In this document: positions 40,869 through 50,729 of the stretch, one piece after another | How positions within the stretch are numbered: the stretch's first letter is position 1 | Layout: every line of letters begins with the position of its first letter | From: Pyrinomonadaceae bacterium | GTDB taxonomy: Bacteria > Acidobacteriota > Blastocatellia > Pyrinomonadales > Pyrinomonadaceae | NCBI GenBank assembly: GCA_019694395.1 | Contig: JAIBCC010000002.1 | Span: forward strand, 372,330 to 436,329 | Reading direction: 5' to 3' | DNA: 64,000 nt | Notes under the pieces: generated by a model | What the model was told of the DNA's origin: nothing | Database searches by the model: none | What the model saw: only the letters and a program-made list of their open reading frames with translations | Translations under genes and position numbers: made by a program

Positions 40869-41177
40869 ATGAGTGTTGAGTCAGAAATTACAGGAAGCGG
40901 GATTCTAAACTTTCTCGCTTGCGTCTTGGTTGCCGGGGTTTCAATTTTGATCGGCGGCAGTATGTTTTTCGGATTATTAATGGAGCCGGATAAAGCTGAA
41001 ACATTTTTGTTTCTAGTTAGTTTTGGCGCAATGCTCGGCGGTATCGGTTGTGCAATAAATTGCCTTTATATCATTACCAAAAGAAGGATTAAATGGCTTT
41101 ATTATCTTGCGTTTGTAGTCGGAATTACCGGTTATGGGATGGCTGTTTACGGAGAAGCTATGTATTTAAACAGTTAA
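40869..41177 (+). CDS. Small membrane protein (host)
   Basis: 102 residues with three membrane helices (about 12-36, 45-65, 74-92). No known family. First gene after the phage end, and 68 bases before asnS. Possibly interrupted regulation by the insertion. Confidence 0.55.
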   Translation: MSVESEITGSGILNFLACVLVAGVSILIGGSMFFGLLMEPDKAETFLFLVSFGAMLGGIGCAINCLYIITKRRIKWLYYLAFVVGITGYGMAVYGEAMYLNS

Positions 41178-41245
41178 CCGGTTTTATCCAATGAAATTGA
41201 GTGATAAACTGAAAAAAATTATTGAAAACATTGTAAATATCAAAG

Positions 41246-42559
41246 ATGAATCAAACATATATTAACGAATTAAAAAATCACATTGGCGAAGAAGTCACGC
41301 TAAAAGGTTGGCTTTATAACTCGCGTTCCAGCGGGAAATTGGTCTTTTTGCAGCTGCGTGACGGCACGGGCATTGTGCAATGCGTTTGCTTTAGACCAAA
41401 TAACGAAGAAGTTTTTGAAAAGGCAAAATCGCTCGGTCAGGAATCTTCAATCATTGTTACGGGAAAGGTAAAAGAAGATACGCGTTCCGCAATCGGAGTC
41501 GAATTAGACGTAACTGGCTTGGAAGTTATCCAAAACGCCAGTGAATATCCAATTACCCCCAAGGAACACGGAACAGAATTTTTGATGGACAACCGCCATT
41601 TGTGGATTCGTTCCAAAAAGCAGCACGCCGTTTTGAAAGTCCGCCACACAGTTATCAAAGCCACACGAGATTTCTTTGACAACAACGGATTTATTTTGGC
41701 AGATACCCCAATTTTCACGCCCGCTGCTTGCGAAGGAACAACCACGCTTTTTGAAGTTGATTATTTTGACGACGACAAAGCGTATTTGACTCAATCCGGA
41801 CAACTTTACAATGAAGCAACCGCTGCCGCATTTGGTAAAAGTTATGCTTTCGGACCCGTTTTCCGCGCCGAAAAATCCAAGACTCGCAGACATTTAACCG
41901 AATTTTGGATGGTCGAACCCGAAATGGCTTATGCCCAATTGGATGATGTAATGACGCTCGGCGAAGGTTTGATTAAATTCATCGTCGAAAGAGTTTTAGC
42001 TGACAGACGAGACGAATTAGCTGTTTTGGAACGAGATGTGACCAAGTTGGAAGCCATTTTGGAAAAAGGTTTTCCGCGTGTGCATTACGACGAAGCTGTA
42101 AAATTGCTGAAAGAAGGTTTTGCCAAAGGCGAGCTTGATAATGATTTTGAATGGGGCGGAGATTTTGGCGCACCTGATGAAACCTATCTTTCCAAACAAT
42201 TTGACGCGCCAGTTTTCGTTCATCATTTCCCGGCTGTCATTAAAGCCTTTTATTTTGAAAGAGATAAAGATCGTCCCGAATGTGCGCTTGGAGCAGATTT
42301 GCTCGCCCCCGAAGGCTACGGCGAAATCATCGGCGGAGGTGAACGGGCGATGGATTTGGAATTTTTAGAACAACAAATCGAACATCATAATCTGCCGAAA
42401 GAAGCTTTTGAATGGTATCTTGATTTACGCAGATTCGGCACAGTTCCCCACGCCGGTTTCGGAATGGGAATCGAACGCTGCACCGCCTGGATGTGCGGCA
42501 TCGAGCATGTGCGCGAGACAATTCCTTTCCCAAGAATGCTTTACAGGTTAAAACCGTAA
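41246..42559 (+). CDS. asnS: Asparaginyl-tRNA synthetase
   Basis: 437 residues, class II. N-terminal OB-fold (about 15-95, [20 protein letters not shown]), motif 2 [18 protein letters not shown], and motif 3 [15 protein letters not shown] near the C-terminus. [11 protein letters not shown] (352-362) is the AsnRS/AspRS signature. Full length compares with bacterial AsnS (about 430-470). It charges tRNA-Asn. The upstream region shows no T-box or other element that I can support. Confidence 0.95.
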   Translation: MNQTYINELKNHIGEEVTLKGWLYNSRSSGKLVFLQLRDGTGIVQCVCFRPNNEEVFEKAKSLGQESSIIVTGKVKEDTRSAIGVELDVTGLEVIQNASEYPITPKEHGTEFLMDNRHLWIRSKKQHAVLKVRHTVIKATRDFFDNNGFILADTPIFTPAACEGTTTLFEVDYFDDDKAYLTQSGQLYNEATAAAFGKSYAFGPVFRAEKSKTRRHLTEFWMVEPEMAYAQLDDVMTLGEGLIKFIVERVLADRRDELAVLERDVTKLEAILEKGFPRVHYDEAVKLLKEGFAKGELDNDFEWGGDFGAPDETYLSKQFDAPVFVHHFPAVIKAFYFERDKDRPECALGADLLAPEGYGEIIGGGERAMDLEFLEQQIEHHNLPKEAFEWYLDLRRFGTVPHAGFGMGIERCTAWMCGIEHVRETIPFPRMLYRLKP

Positions 42560-42572
42560 TAAAATTCACAAA

Positions 42573-43088
42573 ATGGATAAAAATAAAATTTTCAAATTGT
42601 TACTTTTTATTTTTGCCCCCCTAATTACTTTGATTTTGGTTGTGGTGTTTTGGTTTTGGAAATCCGAACCAACGCCTCAACCGAATTCAGATAATTCCAC
42701 TAATAAAACCATTGAAAATGTTTCAAATAAACTTTCTCCAACTCCTCAAATAAAAGGGATTAAAGATGAAAAACTTCAACGTCAAACAGATGCGTTAGTG
42801 CCTCTGTTCGGGAATTTTCAATCAGTTCCCGTTTTTGTGGTTGATGAACCGGTCAATCATTCCAGAGCAGGTGCAGAACCGGGAGTTGCTTATGCCGAGT
42901 GTGACCGAAAAAACGTGCCAACAATTTATGTCAAAAAAGAGTTTTATCAAAAAGCTAATCCCAAAATGCTGACCAATATCCTCAAACACGAATTGACCCA
43001 CGCCTACTTTTGCCGCCAAGGAATCCAAGCCGGACACGATGAACGCTGGCGCAAAAAATTTACCGAAGTTGGCGGATTTGGCAATTAA
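42573..43088 (+). CDS. Membrane-anchored putative zinc metalloprotease
   Basis: 171 residues, 13 bases after asnS. An N-terminal membrane helix (5-27), a Pro/Thr/Ser-rich linker (30-60), then a small domain with HELTHAYF (about 146-153), an HExxH zinc site. The size is small for a protease, and a downstream third ligand is not certain. Possibly an SprT-like or M48-like remnant. Confidence 0.55.
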   Translation: MDKNKIFKLLLFIFAPLITLILVVVFWFWKSEPTPQPNSDNSTNKTIENVSNKLSPTPQIKGIKDEKLQRQTDALVPLFGNFQSVPVFVVDEPVNHSRAGAEPGVAYAECDRKNVPTIYVKKEFYQKANPKMLTNILKHELTHAYFCRQGIQAGHDERWRKKFTEVGGFGN

Positions 43089-43150
43089 CGAACAAATTTA
43101 TAGAAATTTCGTTTTAGTTGGTGTTACCATTTTTAGAACGAGGTGAAACT

Positions 43151-43537
43151 ATGGATTTAGAAAATTTTAAGGGCGCAGGCGGAACATCGGGCGGAGTTGC
43201 ACAATTTCTTATTGGTTTGGCGATGGCTGTCGCGGGTGCATATATGCTTATCAGCCGGGTGACTGTGTCTAGCGGATTTTGGTATTGGAACGGCTACAAT
43301 ACTTTTGGCGCGTCGCTGATTCCCTTGATTTTCGGAATCGGGTTTGTTTTTTTCAACGGCAAATCAATCATTGGTTGGATTCTGGTTTTTCTCAGTTCGG
43401 TTATCATAATTACCGGAATAATTATGAATCTGCAAATCTACTTTGCTCCGACAAGCCTTTTTAACACAATAATTATGATAATTCTTTTTGCGGGTGGTTT
43501 GGGATTAATTGCCCGTTCAATTGTTGACCGCGAATAA
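43151..43537 (+). CDS. Small membrane protein with three or four helices
   Basis: 128 residues from MDLENFKGAG, with GAGGTG upstream. Glycine-rich N-terminus, then helices around 20-38, 57-75, 78-98 and 105-123. Unknown family. Confidence 0.55.
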   Translation: MDLENFKGAGGTSGGVAQFLIGLAMAVAGAYMLISRVTVSSGFWYWNGYNTFGASLIPLIFGIGFVFFNGKSIIGWILVFLSSVIIITGIIMNLQIYFAPTSLFNTIIMIILFAGGLGLIARSIVDRE

Positions 43538-43575
43538 ATTGAAGCAAGATTTTTCTCACCCCCCGTTCTGCCATT

Positions 43576-43986
43576 ATGAGAATAAATGGTATTGGCTTAA
43601 CTTTTTTAAGTGTTTCTACACCCGACGAAAACGGCATTTCTTTTGCCACAACCTGGTTTACTTTTGCATATCTGCCAATTTTTCCGATCAGACGAAAAAG
43701 AGTGCGTTTTCTTCCACATCAGGGTTCTGGATTTTCCTTTGAATTCATTTCAGACGAAAAATTGGATTTGAGTGAAATTTTTAAAACCTATCTATTTGGT
43801 TGGCTTATTTACCCTTTATTACTCGGCTTTCCTGCAATTTTGGCTCACAAAAATATTTGGCAAAAAATCAGTTTACCTGAATCAATTCATATTGGTTACA
43901 TTATCTTTTCAGTAATTTGGGCACTTGTTTGCGGCTGGAAATTATTGGATTGGCACGAAGCAAAATATCGCCCACGTAACAAATGA
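43576..43986 (+). CDS. Small membrane protein
   Basis: 136 residues: a polar first half (SFATTWFTFAYLPIFPIRRK, which resembles a zinc-ribbon-free RDD-like start) and two membrane helices (about 72-90 and 103-122). Unknown. Confidence 0.45.
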   Translation: MRINGIGLTFLSVSTPDENGISFATTWFTFAYLPIFPIRRKRVRFLPHQGSGFSFEFISDEKLDLSEIFKTYLFGWLIYPLLLGFPAILAHKNIWQKISLPESIHIGYIIFSVIWALVCGWKLLDWHEAKYRPRNK

Positions 43987-44025
43987 TTTTTGCACATTTT
44001 TTAGTTATCAAGTTAAAATTCTGGA

Positions 44026-44826
44026 ATGCAACTTTCAGGAAATCACAAAATTTCGGCTGAACAGATCGCGGATTTTCAAACCAATGGGCATATTTTGTTG
44101 CGTGAAGTTGCCACCAACAAAGAAATTGATTTTTATCGTCCGATTATTTCAAAAGCTACTTATCAACATTCCAAAGAAACCCGTAAATTATCTGAACGTG
44201 ACACTTACGGCAAAGCATTTTTGCAAATCACGAATCTCTGGGAAATTGATGAACAAGTTAAAAGTTTTGTTTTTGCCCGAAAATTTGCCCAAATTGCCGC
44301 CGTTTTGTTGGGAGTTGAAAAAGTGCGGCTTTATCACGACCAAGCTCTTTTCAAAGAAGGCGGCGGCGGTTACACACCTTGGCATCAAGACCAATTTTAT
44401 TGGAATTTGGACACGGCAAACACAATTACAATGTGGATGCCGTTGGTTGATGTTTCGCCGGAAATGGGTTTGATGAAATTTGCTAGAAAATCGCATCAAA
44501 ACGGACTGTTTGAAACGATTACGATTTCGGATAAATCAGCAGAAGTTTATTCTCAAATCATTGAAAATAATCAGTTTGAAATTTCCACGCCTTGTTTGAT
44601 GAGAGCGGGCGATGCAACTTTTCATTACGGACACACGATCCATTGCGCCGATTCAAATCAAAGCGAAATAACCCGCGAAGTTTTCACCATTATTTATTTT
44701 GCCGACGGGGCAAGAATTACAAAACCGATCAATAATTTTCAAAAAGCCGATCACGAAAGATGGCTCGATTCGATTGCCGTTGGCGAGTTGGCAAACGGAA
44801 AACTTAATCCGATTTTAAACACTTAA
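44026..44826 (+). CDS. Phytanoyl-CoA dioxygenase (PhyH) family protein
   Basis: 266 residues. Fe(II)/2-oxoglutarate site: WHQDQFYW (about 119-126) giving His-x-Asp, and HYGHTIHCAD with the distal His. The fold starts with a helix FQTNGHILLREV as in PhyH proteins. It likely hydroxylates a small substrate not deducible here. Divergence from pirin gene is none: same strand. Confidence 0.8.
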   Translation: MQLSGNHKISAEQIADFQTNGHILLREVATNKEIDFYRPIISKATYQHSKETRKLSERDTYGKAFLQITNLWEIDEQVKSFVFARKFAQIAAVLLGVEKVRLYHDQALFKEGGGGYTPWHQDQFYWNLDTANTITMWMPLVDVSPEMGLMKFARKSHQNGLFETITISDKSAEVYSQIIENNQFEISTPCLMRAGDATFHYGHTIHCADSNQSEITREVFTIIYFADGARITKPINNFQKADHERWLDSIAVGELANGKLNPILNT

Positions 44827-44900
44827 TTTCTAATAGTTTGACTAAAATTTACAAATTTAGATTTTCCCAAATTTACTTTTCAAAGTTATAATCTTCCAAA

Positions 44901-45767
44901 ATGATGCCGCGAACAATTTTATTTCAAATAAAAGCCAAAGAATCGCTTTTGCCCGGAAATTTCACGGTTTACAGGGCTTTACCGCGACGTGAGCTAAGGC
45001 GGGTTGGGGGATTCGTTTTTTTGGATCATTTTGATTCTGAAAACGTAACTCCCGAAATGTTTGATGTTCCTCCGCATCCGCACATCGGACTTCAAACGGT
45101 AACTTACCTTTTTGACGGCGAAATTCTTCATACCGACTCGCTTGATTTTCAGCAAAAAATTGAACCGGGAGCAGTAAATTGGATGACCGCCGGAAAAGGA
45201 ATTACTCACTCGGAACAGGTTTTGGAACTGCAAAAAAGAATGCACGGAATTCAAAGTTGGGTAGGTTTGCCGCAAAATAAACGAAAAATTGAACCGTCGT
45301 TTGAACATTTTGATAAGGAAAATTTGCCCGTAGTTGAATTTGAAAATTCTAAAATTCGTGTTCTCGCGGGAAACTTGGCAGAATACAGTTCGCCAATTCC
45401 GACTTTTCAGGAGTTAACTTATCTGGATTTTGAAGTTCAGGCAAATTGTAAATTGGGCATTAAAACCAATTCCCAACACGAACTGGCGGTTTATCTTTGC
45501 GAAGGCTCGATTGAAATTGGAGATCAAACTGTCGAACGATTTTCTCTGGTAAAATTGTCCGATAATGAAGTGGATTTCATTTTTTCCAGTCCAAACGGAG
45601 CGAGATTTGTTTTGTTCGGCGGTGAAAAATTGCCGGAACCGACGGTAATTTATTGGAATTTTATTACCGATACCATGGGCGAGGCTAAACAGGCTTTAAT
45701 AGATTGGGAAGAAGGTAAATTTCCCGAGGTTCGTAAATATTCTAAAATACAGGTTGGCAAGGATTAA
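44901..45767 (+). CDS. Pirin family protein
   Basis: 288 residues. Cupin motif HPHIGLQTVTYLFDGE (59-74) followed by HTDSLDFQQ and AGKGITHSEQ (about 98-107) is the pirin metal site (His, His, His, Glu). The C-terminal cupin (about 180-270) is complete. Bacterial pirins act as quercetinase or in redox regulation; the activity here is not known. Confidence 0.88.
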   Translation: MMPRTILFQIKAKESLLPGNFTVYRALPRRELRRVGGFVFLDHFDSENVTPEMFDVPPHPHIGLQTVTYLFDGEILHTDSLDFQQKIEPGAVNWMTAGKGITHSEQVLELQKRMHGIQSWVGLPQNKRKIEPSFEHFDKENLPVVEFENSKIRVLAGNLAEYSSPIPTFQELTYLDFEVQANCKLGIKTNSQHELAVYLCEGSIEIGDQTVERFSLVKLSDNEVDFIFSSPNGARFVLFGGEKLPEPTVIYWNFITDTMGEAKQALIDWEEGKFPEVRKYSKIQVGKD

Positions 45768-45777
45768 TTCATAAAAA

Positions 45778-47034
45778 ATGCGGAAAAAGTTTTCATTTTT
45801 TTATTTTTCAATTCTAAGTTTGTTTTTTTTATGTTATTTGGTAGATTCTTTTGCCCAAAACCCTGTTAAAGACCTAAAGCCAACCGTCATTTTAATTTCC
45901 CTTGACGGTTTTCGCTATGATTATCTTGATAAATATCAGCCGCCTTTTCTCAACAAATTAGCCAAAGAAGGCGTTCGTGCCAAATGGATGATTCCTTCGT
46001 TTCCGACCAAAACTTTTCCGAATCATTACGCGATTGCAACTGGGCTTTACCCCGAACATAACGGCATTGTCGAGAATAATGTTTATGATTACGGCGAGGT
46101 TTTTTCGATGTCAGATCGTGAAAAAGTTCGTGACCCGCGATGGTGGTTGGGGGAACCAATTTGGGTAACCGCACAAAAACAAGGACAAATTGCTTCTTCA
46201 TATTTTTTTCCGGGAACCGAAACCAGAATTGAAGATGAACAGCCGAAGATATGGCGAGCCTATAACGGCAAAGTCCCAAATGAAATGCGAGTTGATAAGG
46301 TTTTATCATATTTTGATTTACCCAACAAAGAACGTCCAACCATGATAACTTTGTATTTTTCTGATACTGATGATACCGGACACGAATTTTCGCCCGAAGC
46401 AGAAGAAACAAAATATGCAGTTTGGAATGTTGACCGTTATCTACAACGTTTATTTAACGGATTAAAACAACGAAAAATTGATAAAAAAGTTAATGTCATC
46501 ATTGTTTCCGATCACGGAATGGCAACCTATTATCCGAATCAGGTTACTTTTTTAGACGATTATTTTAATTTGGATGAAATGACCGAAAAGATTTTATGGA
46601 CAAATGAAATAATCCAGATTTTCCCCAAGCAAGGGAAAACCGAAGAGATTTACAGCAAAATAAACAACTTGCCGCATACGACCTGTTGGCGGAAAGCCGA
46701 AATCCCCACTCGTTTGAACTATTCTGACAGTAATCGAATTGCCCCAATTGTTTGCTCATCAGAAAAAGGCTGGATTACAACCAATCACAAAAAATACGAT
46801 GACTGGTATAAAGATTTAGACGATTTGACCAGACCGCGCGGTGCACACGGATATGACAACAAATATCAGGAAATGCAGGCAACTTTTATTGCTCACGGTG
46901 GAGACTTCAAGAAAGGCTATGTGGCAGAACCCTTTGAAAATGTTGAAGTTTATAATTTGATGTGTAAGATTTTGGGACTTAAACCCGCCACTAATGACGG
47001 AAAGCGGGACTTAGCCAAAGAATTACTGAAATAA
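45778..47034 (+). CDS. Ectonucleotide pyrophosphatase/phosphodiesterase-type enzyme
   Basis: 418 residues with a signal peptide (1-26). Alkaline-phosphatase-superfamily motifs: ISLDGFRYDYLDKY with Asp, FPTKTFPNHYAIATGLYPEH with the Thr nucleophile, YFSDTDDTGHEF, and SDHGMATY for metal sites. This is the NPP family: it cleaves phosphodiester or pyrophosphate bonds outside the cytoplasm. Substrate unknown. Confidence 0.88.
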   Translation: MRKKFSFFYFSILSLFFLCYLVDSFAQNPVKDLKPTVILISLDGFRYDYLDKYQPPFLNKLAKEGVRAKWMIPSFPTKTFPNHYAIATGLYPEHNGIVENNVYDYGEVFSMSDREKVRDPRWWLGEPIWVTAQKQGQIASSYFFPGTETRIEDEQPKIWRAYNGKVPNEMRVDKVLSYFDLPNKERPTMITLYFSDTDDTGHEFSPEAEETKYAVWNVDRYLQRLFNGLKQRKIDKKVNVIIVSDHGMATYYPNQVTFLDDYFNLDEMTEKILWTNEIIQIFPKQGKTEEIYSKINNLPHTTCWRKAEIPTRLNYSDSNRIAPIVCSSEKGWITTNHKKYDDWYKDLDDLTRPRGAHGYDNKYQEMQATFIAHGGDFKKGYVAEPFENVEVYNLMCKILGLKPATNDGKRDLAKELLK

Positions 47035-47053
47035 CGAGAAAAGACGAAACAAC

Positions 47054-47947
47054 TTAGTCGCGTCTTTTAATTACCCCAGAATCTACTGTATTTCCGGTTC
47101 TTGAAATCACTTGAAAATACATATCATCTTTCCAAATTTCAATCAGCATAAAGGATAAATCTTGGTCAAAACCTTTATCAGTTAATTCCGAATTTTTTCT
47201 GATATTTCCATCACGAAGTTTTCCACCCGCTCCGGTAATAAAATAGTAGATTCCGTTTTGCGGCTTGATCCGTTCGTAAAAATGTTCGTGTCCGGTAAAA
47301 ACAACGTCAACTCCATATTTTAGAAATAATGGCTCAACAATTTGTCTAATATCTTTAGAAGAACCATGCTGCGCTCCCGATGAATACGGCGGATGGTGCA
47401 TAAAAGCAATTTTCCATTTTGCCGTATCTTTCCCTAATTCATTTTCCAGCCATTGAATTTGACGTTTGTCCATATAATTGCTGTTGAGGGCATAAAATGA
47501 AATTCCATCTTTATTAAAACGGTAATATTCATCACCTTTCATATTGAATTTTTCGTAAAAACGTTGGTTTGCTTCATCATGATTCCCGAGCGAGGCATAA
47601 AATTGGACACCGCCATCCAACAATGGTTTATATGGCTGTTCAAATTTTAATTTCATATCAGCTTCCTTTTCGCTGCCATAGATATTGTCACCCATCATTA
47701 TTACAAACTGATATGGAAAAACCTGCCGGTAATTAACCATTACCTGAGCCAACTGGTTCTGCTCTTTAGTTCCGCTCCCAGTATCTCCGATTGCCAAAAA
47801 ACGTAATGAACCTTGTTGTAACGGTAAGGTCAGAGTTAGATTTTTTTGAGCTGCTTGACCAGAAGGTCCCTGTGCATTGGAGATTTGAACCTGAAAGCCA
47901 AAAACAAAAATTATAAAAGACATTAAAAAATTGCTTATTTTTCTCAT
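47054..47947 (-). CDS. Secreted metallophosphoesterase (acid phosphatase-like)
   Basis: 297 residues from MRKISNFLMS; a GTG six bases up is possible. Signal peptide 1-25. Metal motifs: GDTGSG, MMGDNIYG, GNHDEAN, MHHPPYSSG and TGHEHFYER give the full calcineurin-like set, most like purple acid phosphatases. Convergent to the NPP gene with a 19-base gap. Probably a periplasmic phosphatase. Confidence 0.85.
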   Translation of the reverse strand: MRKISNFLMSFIIFVFGFQVQISNAQGPSGQAAQKNLTLTLPLQQGSLRFLAIGDTGSGTKEQNQLAQVMVNYRQVFPYQFVIMMGDNIYGSEKEADMKLKFEQPYKPLLDGGVQFYASLGNHDEANQRFYEKFNMKGDEYYRFNKDGISFYALNSNYMDKRQIQWLENELGKDTAKWKIAFMHHPPYSSGAQHGSSKDIRQIVEPLFLKYGVDVVFTGHEHFYERIKPQNGIYYFITGAGGKLRDGNIRKNSELTDKGFDQDLSFMLIEIWKDDMYFQVISRTGNTVDSGVIKRRD

Positions 47948-47968
47948 TATCACCTCAATTTGAATGTT

Positions 47969-48547
47969 TTAAGGAAGAGTATTGGTTATAAAATCAATGA
48001 TCAATCCGTTTTCCTTGTCAACCAATAAAAAGTTGCTCCCAACGAAACGATACCAAAGTTCTTTCGGTAACTGCGGGAGTGCCAAAAGAAGCGTTGGAGG
48101 CATTTCTAATTGCTCTTTTTCCGAGGGATACGGAAAATTCACCTTTAGAGGAATGGTTTTTACTTCGGCTGTTAAAATTTTCTTTCTCAAATCTGCCCTT
48201 TCTTGAGGTTCAAACTCAAATTTAATGATCCGCCGAAACATTTCTGTAGCCTCAGGGGTAAAAATATCACCCTGTTTCGCATTGGTTCGAACCGTTTGCA
48301 CTGCTTTTTGCAAATTTAATTTATGTTCTTCAATTTGTTCTGCTGTTGCTTTGTCAGGAATTTTTGTGATTGATGAAGCAGCTTTTTCACGGATTTTGAT
48401 ATATTCCTTCGCCTGCTTTTCAAAATCAGCAGAAACCTTCTTATCTTGAGCCGAAGGCGCATTTTGCGCTAAAATAAACATCGGTAAAATCGTAATGCTG
48501 ATGATTGAACTTATGAATAAATTGTAATAATTTTTTACACTTTTCAT
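47969..48547 (-). CDS. Secreted protein of unknown function
   Basis: 192 residues with a signal peptide (1-27, ending FILAQ), a helical charged part (about 40-90) and a C-terminal part (PPTLLLALPQLPKELWYRF). It starts an operon with the phosphoesterase (22-base gap). Family unknown. Confidence 0.6.
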   Translation of the reverse strand: MKSVKNYYNLFISSIISITILPMFILAQNAPSAQDKKVSADFEKQAKEYIKIREKAASSITKIPDKATAEQIEEHKLNLQKAVQTVRTNAKQGDIFTPEATEMFRRIIKFEFEPQERADLRKKILTAEVKTIPLKVNFPYPSEKEQLEMPPTLLLALPQLPKELWYRFVGSNFLLVDKENGLIIDFITNTLP

Positions 48548-48837
48548 AACAAAACACCTCTCTTTAACCCAAACTAGGCAACAGGTATGCCATTTTGAGA
48601 TTTTTGGGCTTAAACGAGAGTTATTTTCATCAGCGAGATTTAATAAATATCTAGTTTTATTTGATTTGGATAAAAGTTGAGAGACTGTTTCTGAAAATTA
48701 AAATAAATTGTTTTGAGTATTTGAAGTAATCCTAAAAACGTATTATTTTTAGACAGAATTATTATACCTTTGATAACTTTTACCAAAATCTATCAAATAA
48801 AAAAGTTAAGATTCATACGACCAAGGAATTAAATCAA
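48548..48837. other. Divergent intergenic region, 290 bases
   Basis: Holds the promoters of the secreted-protein gene and of the GltD-ferredoxin gene. I see no clear -35/-10 pair, no riboswitch, and no RNA gene; a run TTTTTGGGATT-like composition is not diagnostic. Confidence 0.5.
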
Positions 48838-50631
48838 TTGAAACCGACTGATATAAAAGACCCTGAATATTTTCATAAGGTAGTTGACTGCCAATATGCC
48901 TGTCCGGCGCATACTCCCGTTCCAGAATACATTCGGCTGATCGCACAGGAAAAATATACCGAAGCCTATATGATCAACTGGGATTCCAATGTCTTCCCGG
49001 GAATTTTGGGCAGAACCTGCGACCGTCCGTGCGAACCTGCTTGCCGGCGCGGGCGGGTAGAAAAAGAACCCGTCGCAATTTGCCGTTTAAAGCGTGTTGC
49101 CGCCGATAATAAAAATGGTGCTAAGGATTTAATGCCTAAAACTCCGTTTCAAGCGAACGGCAAAAAAATTGCCCTGATCGGTGCGGGACCTGCTTCCTTA
49201 ACGGTTGCTCGTGACCTGGCTCCCCTTGGCTATGAAATTCACCTCTTTGACGAACAGGTCAAAGCCGGCGGATTTATGTTGAGCCAAATTCCTTCGTTCC
49301 GTTTACCCGAAACCGTTCTGGATGAAGAAGTTAATTATATTCTTGATTTAGGAATTCACACGCATTTCAAACAATATGTTGACAGTTTGAAGGGTGTTTT
49401 AGAACAAGACTACGACGCGGTTTTCGTTGGAACGGGTGCACCACGCGGAAAAGATTTGCCAAAATTACCCGGACGTTGGGATACTGACGGCAAAAATATT
49501 CACATCGGGATCAATTGGCTGGCTTCGGTTGCTTTTGAACACGTTAAATCAATTGGTAAAAAAGTTTTGGTCATCGGCGGCGGAAATACGGCAATGGATT
49601 GCTGCCGCACTTCGAGACGTTTAGGCGGTGATGATGTCAAGGTCGTCGTTCGTTCACCTTTTGCCGATATGAAAGCGTCGCCCTGGGAAAAAGAAGATGC
49701 AATGCACGAAGATATTCCCATTTTCGATAATCACGTGCCGAAATCTTTTGTTGTTGAAGACGGTAAACTGAAAGGAATGACGTTTGAAAAAGTCGAGGCG
49801 AAATACGATGAAAACGGCAAGCGTTCGCTTGTTCCAACCGGCGAACCTGATGTTTTCTTCGAAGCCGACGACGTGATTTTGGCTATCGGACAAGACAATG
49901 CGTTTCCGTGGATAGAACGTGATATTGGTCTTGAATTCGGCGAGTGGGATATGCCGGTGGTTAACCGCGTAACGTTTCAGTCAACTCATCCTAAAGTTTT
50001 CTTTGGCGGAGATGCTGCTTTTGGTCCTGAAAATATCATTACTGCAGTTGCTCACGGACATCAGGCGGCAGTTTCAATTCATCGGCTTTGCCACGGCGAG
50101 GATGTCAATGACCGTTTGCCGCCAATGGTAAATTTACACAGTGCCAAAATGGGCATACACGAATGGTCTTACGATAATGATATTTGGCACGACAAACGCT
50201 ACATCGTTCCCCAAGCCGATAAATCTTTGACTTTGAAAGACCGCAAAAAAGAAGTTGAACTCGGATTTGATGCCGCAACTGCATTCAAAGAAGCTGAACG
50301 GTGTTTGAATTGCGATGTCCAGACGGTTTTCACTGAAGTTAAATGTATCGAATGTGATGCTTGTGTGGACGTTTGCCCAACGGCTTGCATTACCTTTACC
50401 AAAAACGAGGAAGATGAAAAGGAGTTGCGAGAAAAATTGAAAGTTCCCGCGATGAATTTGAAACAGGATTTGTATGTTTCTGAGACTCTTCCGACCAAAC
50501 GGGTGATGGTTAAAGACGAAGACGTTTGTCTGCACTGCGGACTTTGTGCCGAACGTTGCCCGACTTCGGCTTGGGATATGCAAAAGTTCTTTTACAACGT
50601 CACTAAAACTTATACAGGTTGCAGTAAATAA
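48838..50631 (+). CDS. GltD-type NAD(P)H oxidoreductase fused to a 2[4Fe-4S] ferredoxin domain
   Basis: 597 residues with TTG start, supported by AAGGA eleven bases upstream. Domains: GltD-type N-terminal Fe-S region (CQYACPAHTPVP 18-29; CDRPCEPAC 61-69), FAD site GAGPAS (115-120) and a second nucleotide site GGGNTAMD, then C-terminal ferredoxin with Cys 503/506/509/513 and 564/567/570/574. It is placed right before KorA/KorB. This arrangement suggests electron transfer between NAD(P)H and ferredoxin for the 2-oxoacid oxidoreductase. The direction is unknown. Confidence 0.88.
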   Translation: MKPTDIKDPEYFHKVVDCQYACPAHTPVPEYIRLIAQEKYTEAYMINWDSNVFPGILGRTCDRPCEPACRRGRVEKEPVAICRLKRVAADNKNGAKDLMPKTPFQANGKKIALIGAGPASLTVARDLAPLGYEIHLFDEQVKAGGFMLSQIPSFRLPETVLDEEVNYILDLGIHTHFKQYVDSLKGVLEQDYDAVFVGTGAPRGKDLPKLPGRWDTDGKNIHIGINWLASVAFEHVKSIGKKVLVIGGGNTAMDCCRTSRRLGGDDVKVVVRSPFADMKASPWEKEDAMHEDIPIFDNHVPKSFVVEDGKLKGMTFEKVEAKYDENGKRSLVPTGEPDVFFEADDVILAIGQDNAFPWIERDIGLEFGEWDMPVVNRVTFQSTHPKVFFGGDAAFGPENIITAVAHGHQAAVSIHRLCHGEDVNDRLPPMVNLHSAKMGIHEWSYDNDIWHDKRYIVPQADKSLTLKDRKKEVELGFDAATAFKEAERCLNCDVQTVFTEVKCIECDACVDVCPTACITFTKNEEDEKELREKLKVPAMNLKQDLYVSETLPTKRVMVKDEDVCLHCGLCAERCPTSAWDMQKFFYNVTKTYTGCSK

Positions 50632-50639
50632 AAGATTTA

Positions 50640-50707
50640 GCCCACGAATAACGCGAATTAACGAGAATATTTTTAATTTTCATTTGTGGAAATTCGTGTT
50701 AATTGGT
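50640..50707. repeat. Intergenic imperfect inverted repeat (CCACGAAT type)
   Basis: The stretch CCACGAATAACGCGAATTAA has, about 35 bases on, a complementary partner (AATTCGTGTTAATTGGTGG). Such elements are often found scattered in genomes; here it lies between GltD and KorA. It may be a small interspersed repeat. Confidence 0.45.
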
Positions 50708-50729
50708 GGCAAAAATAAAATAACTCTAA

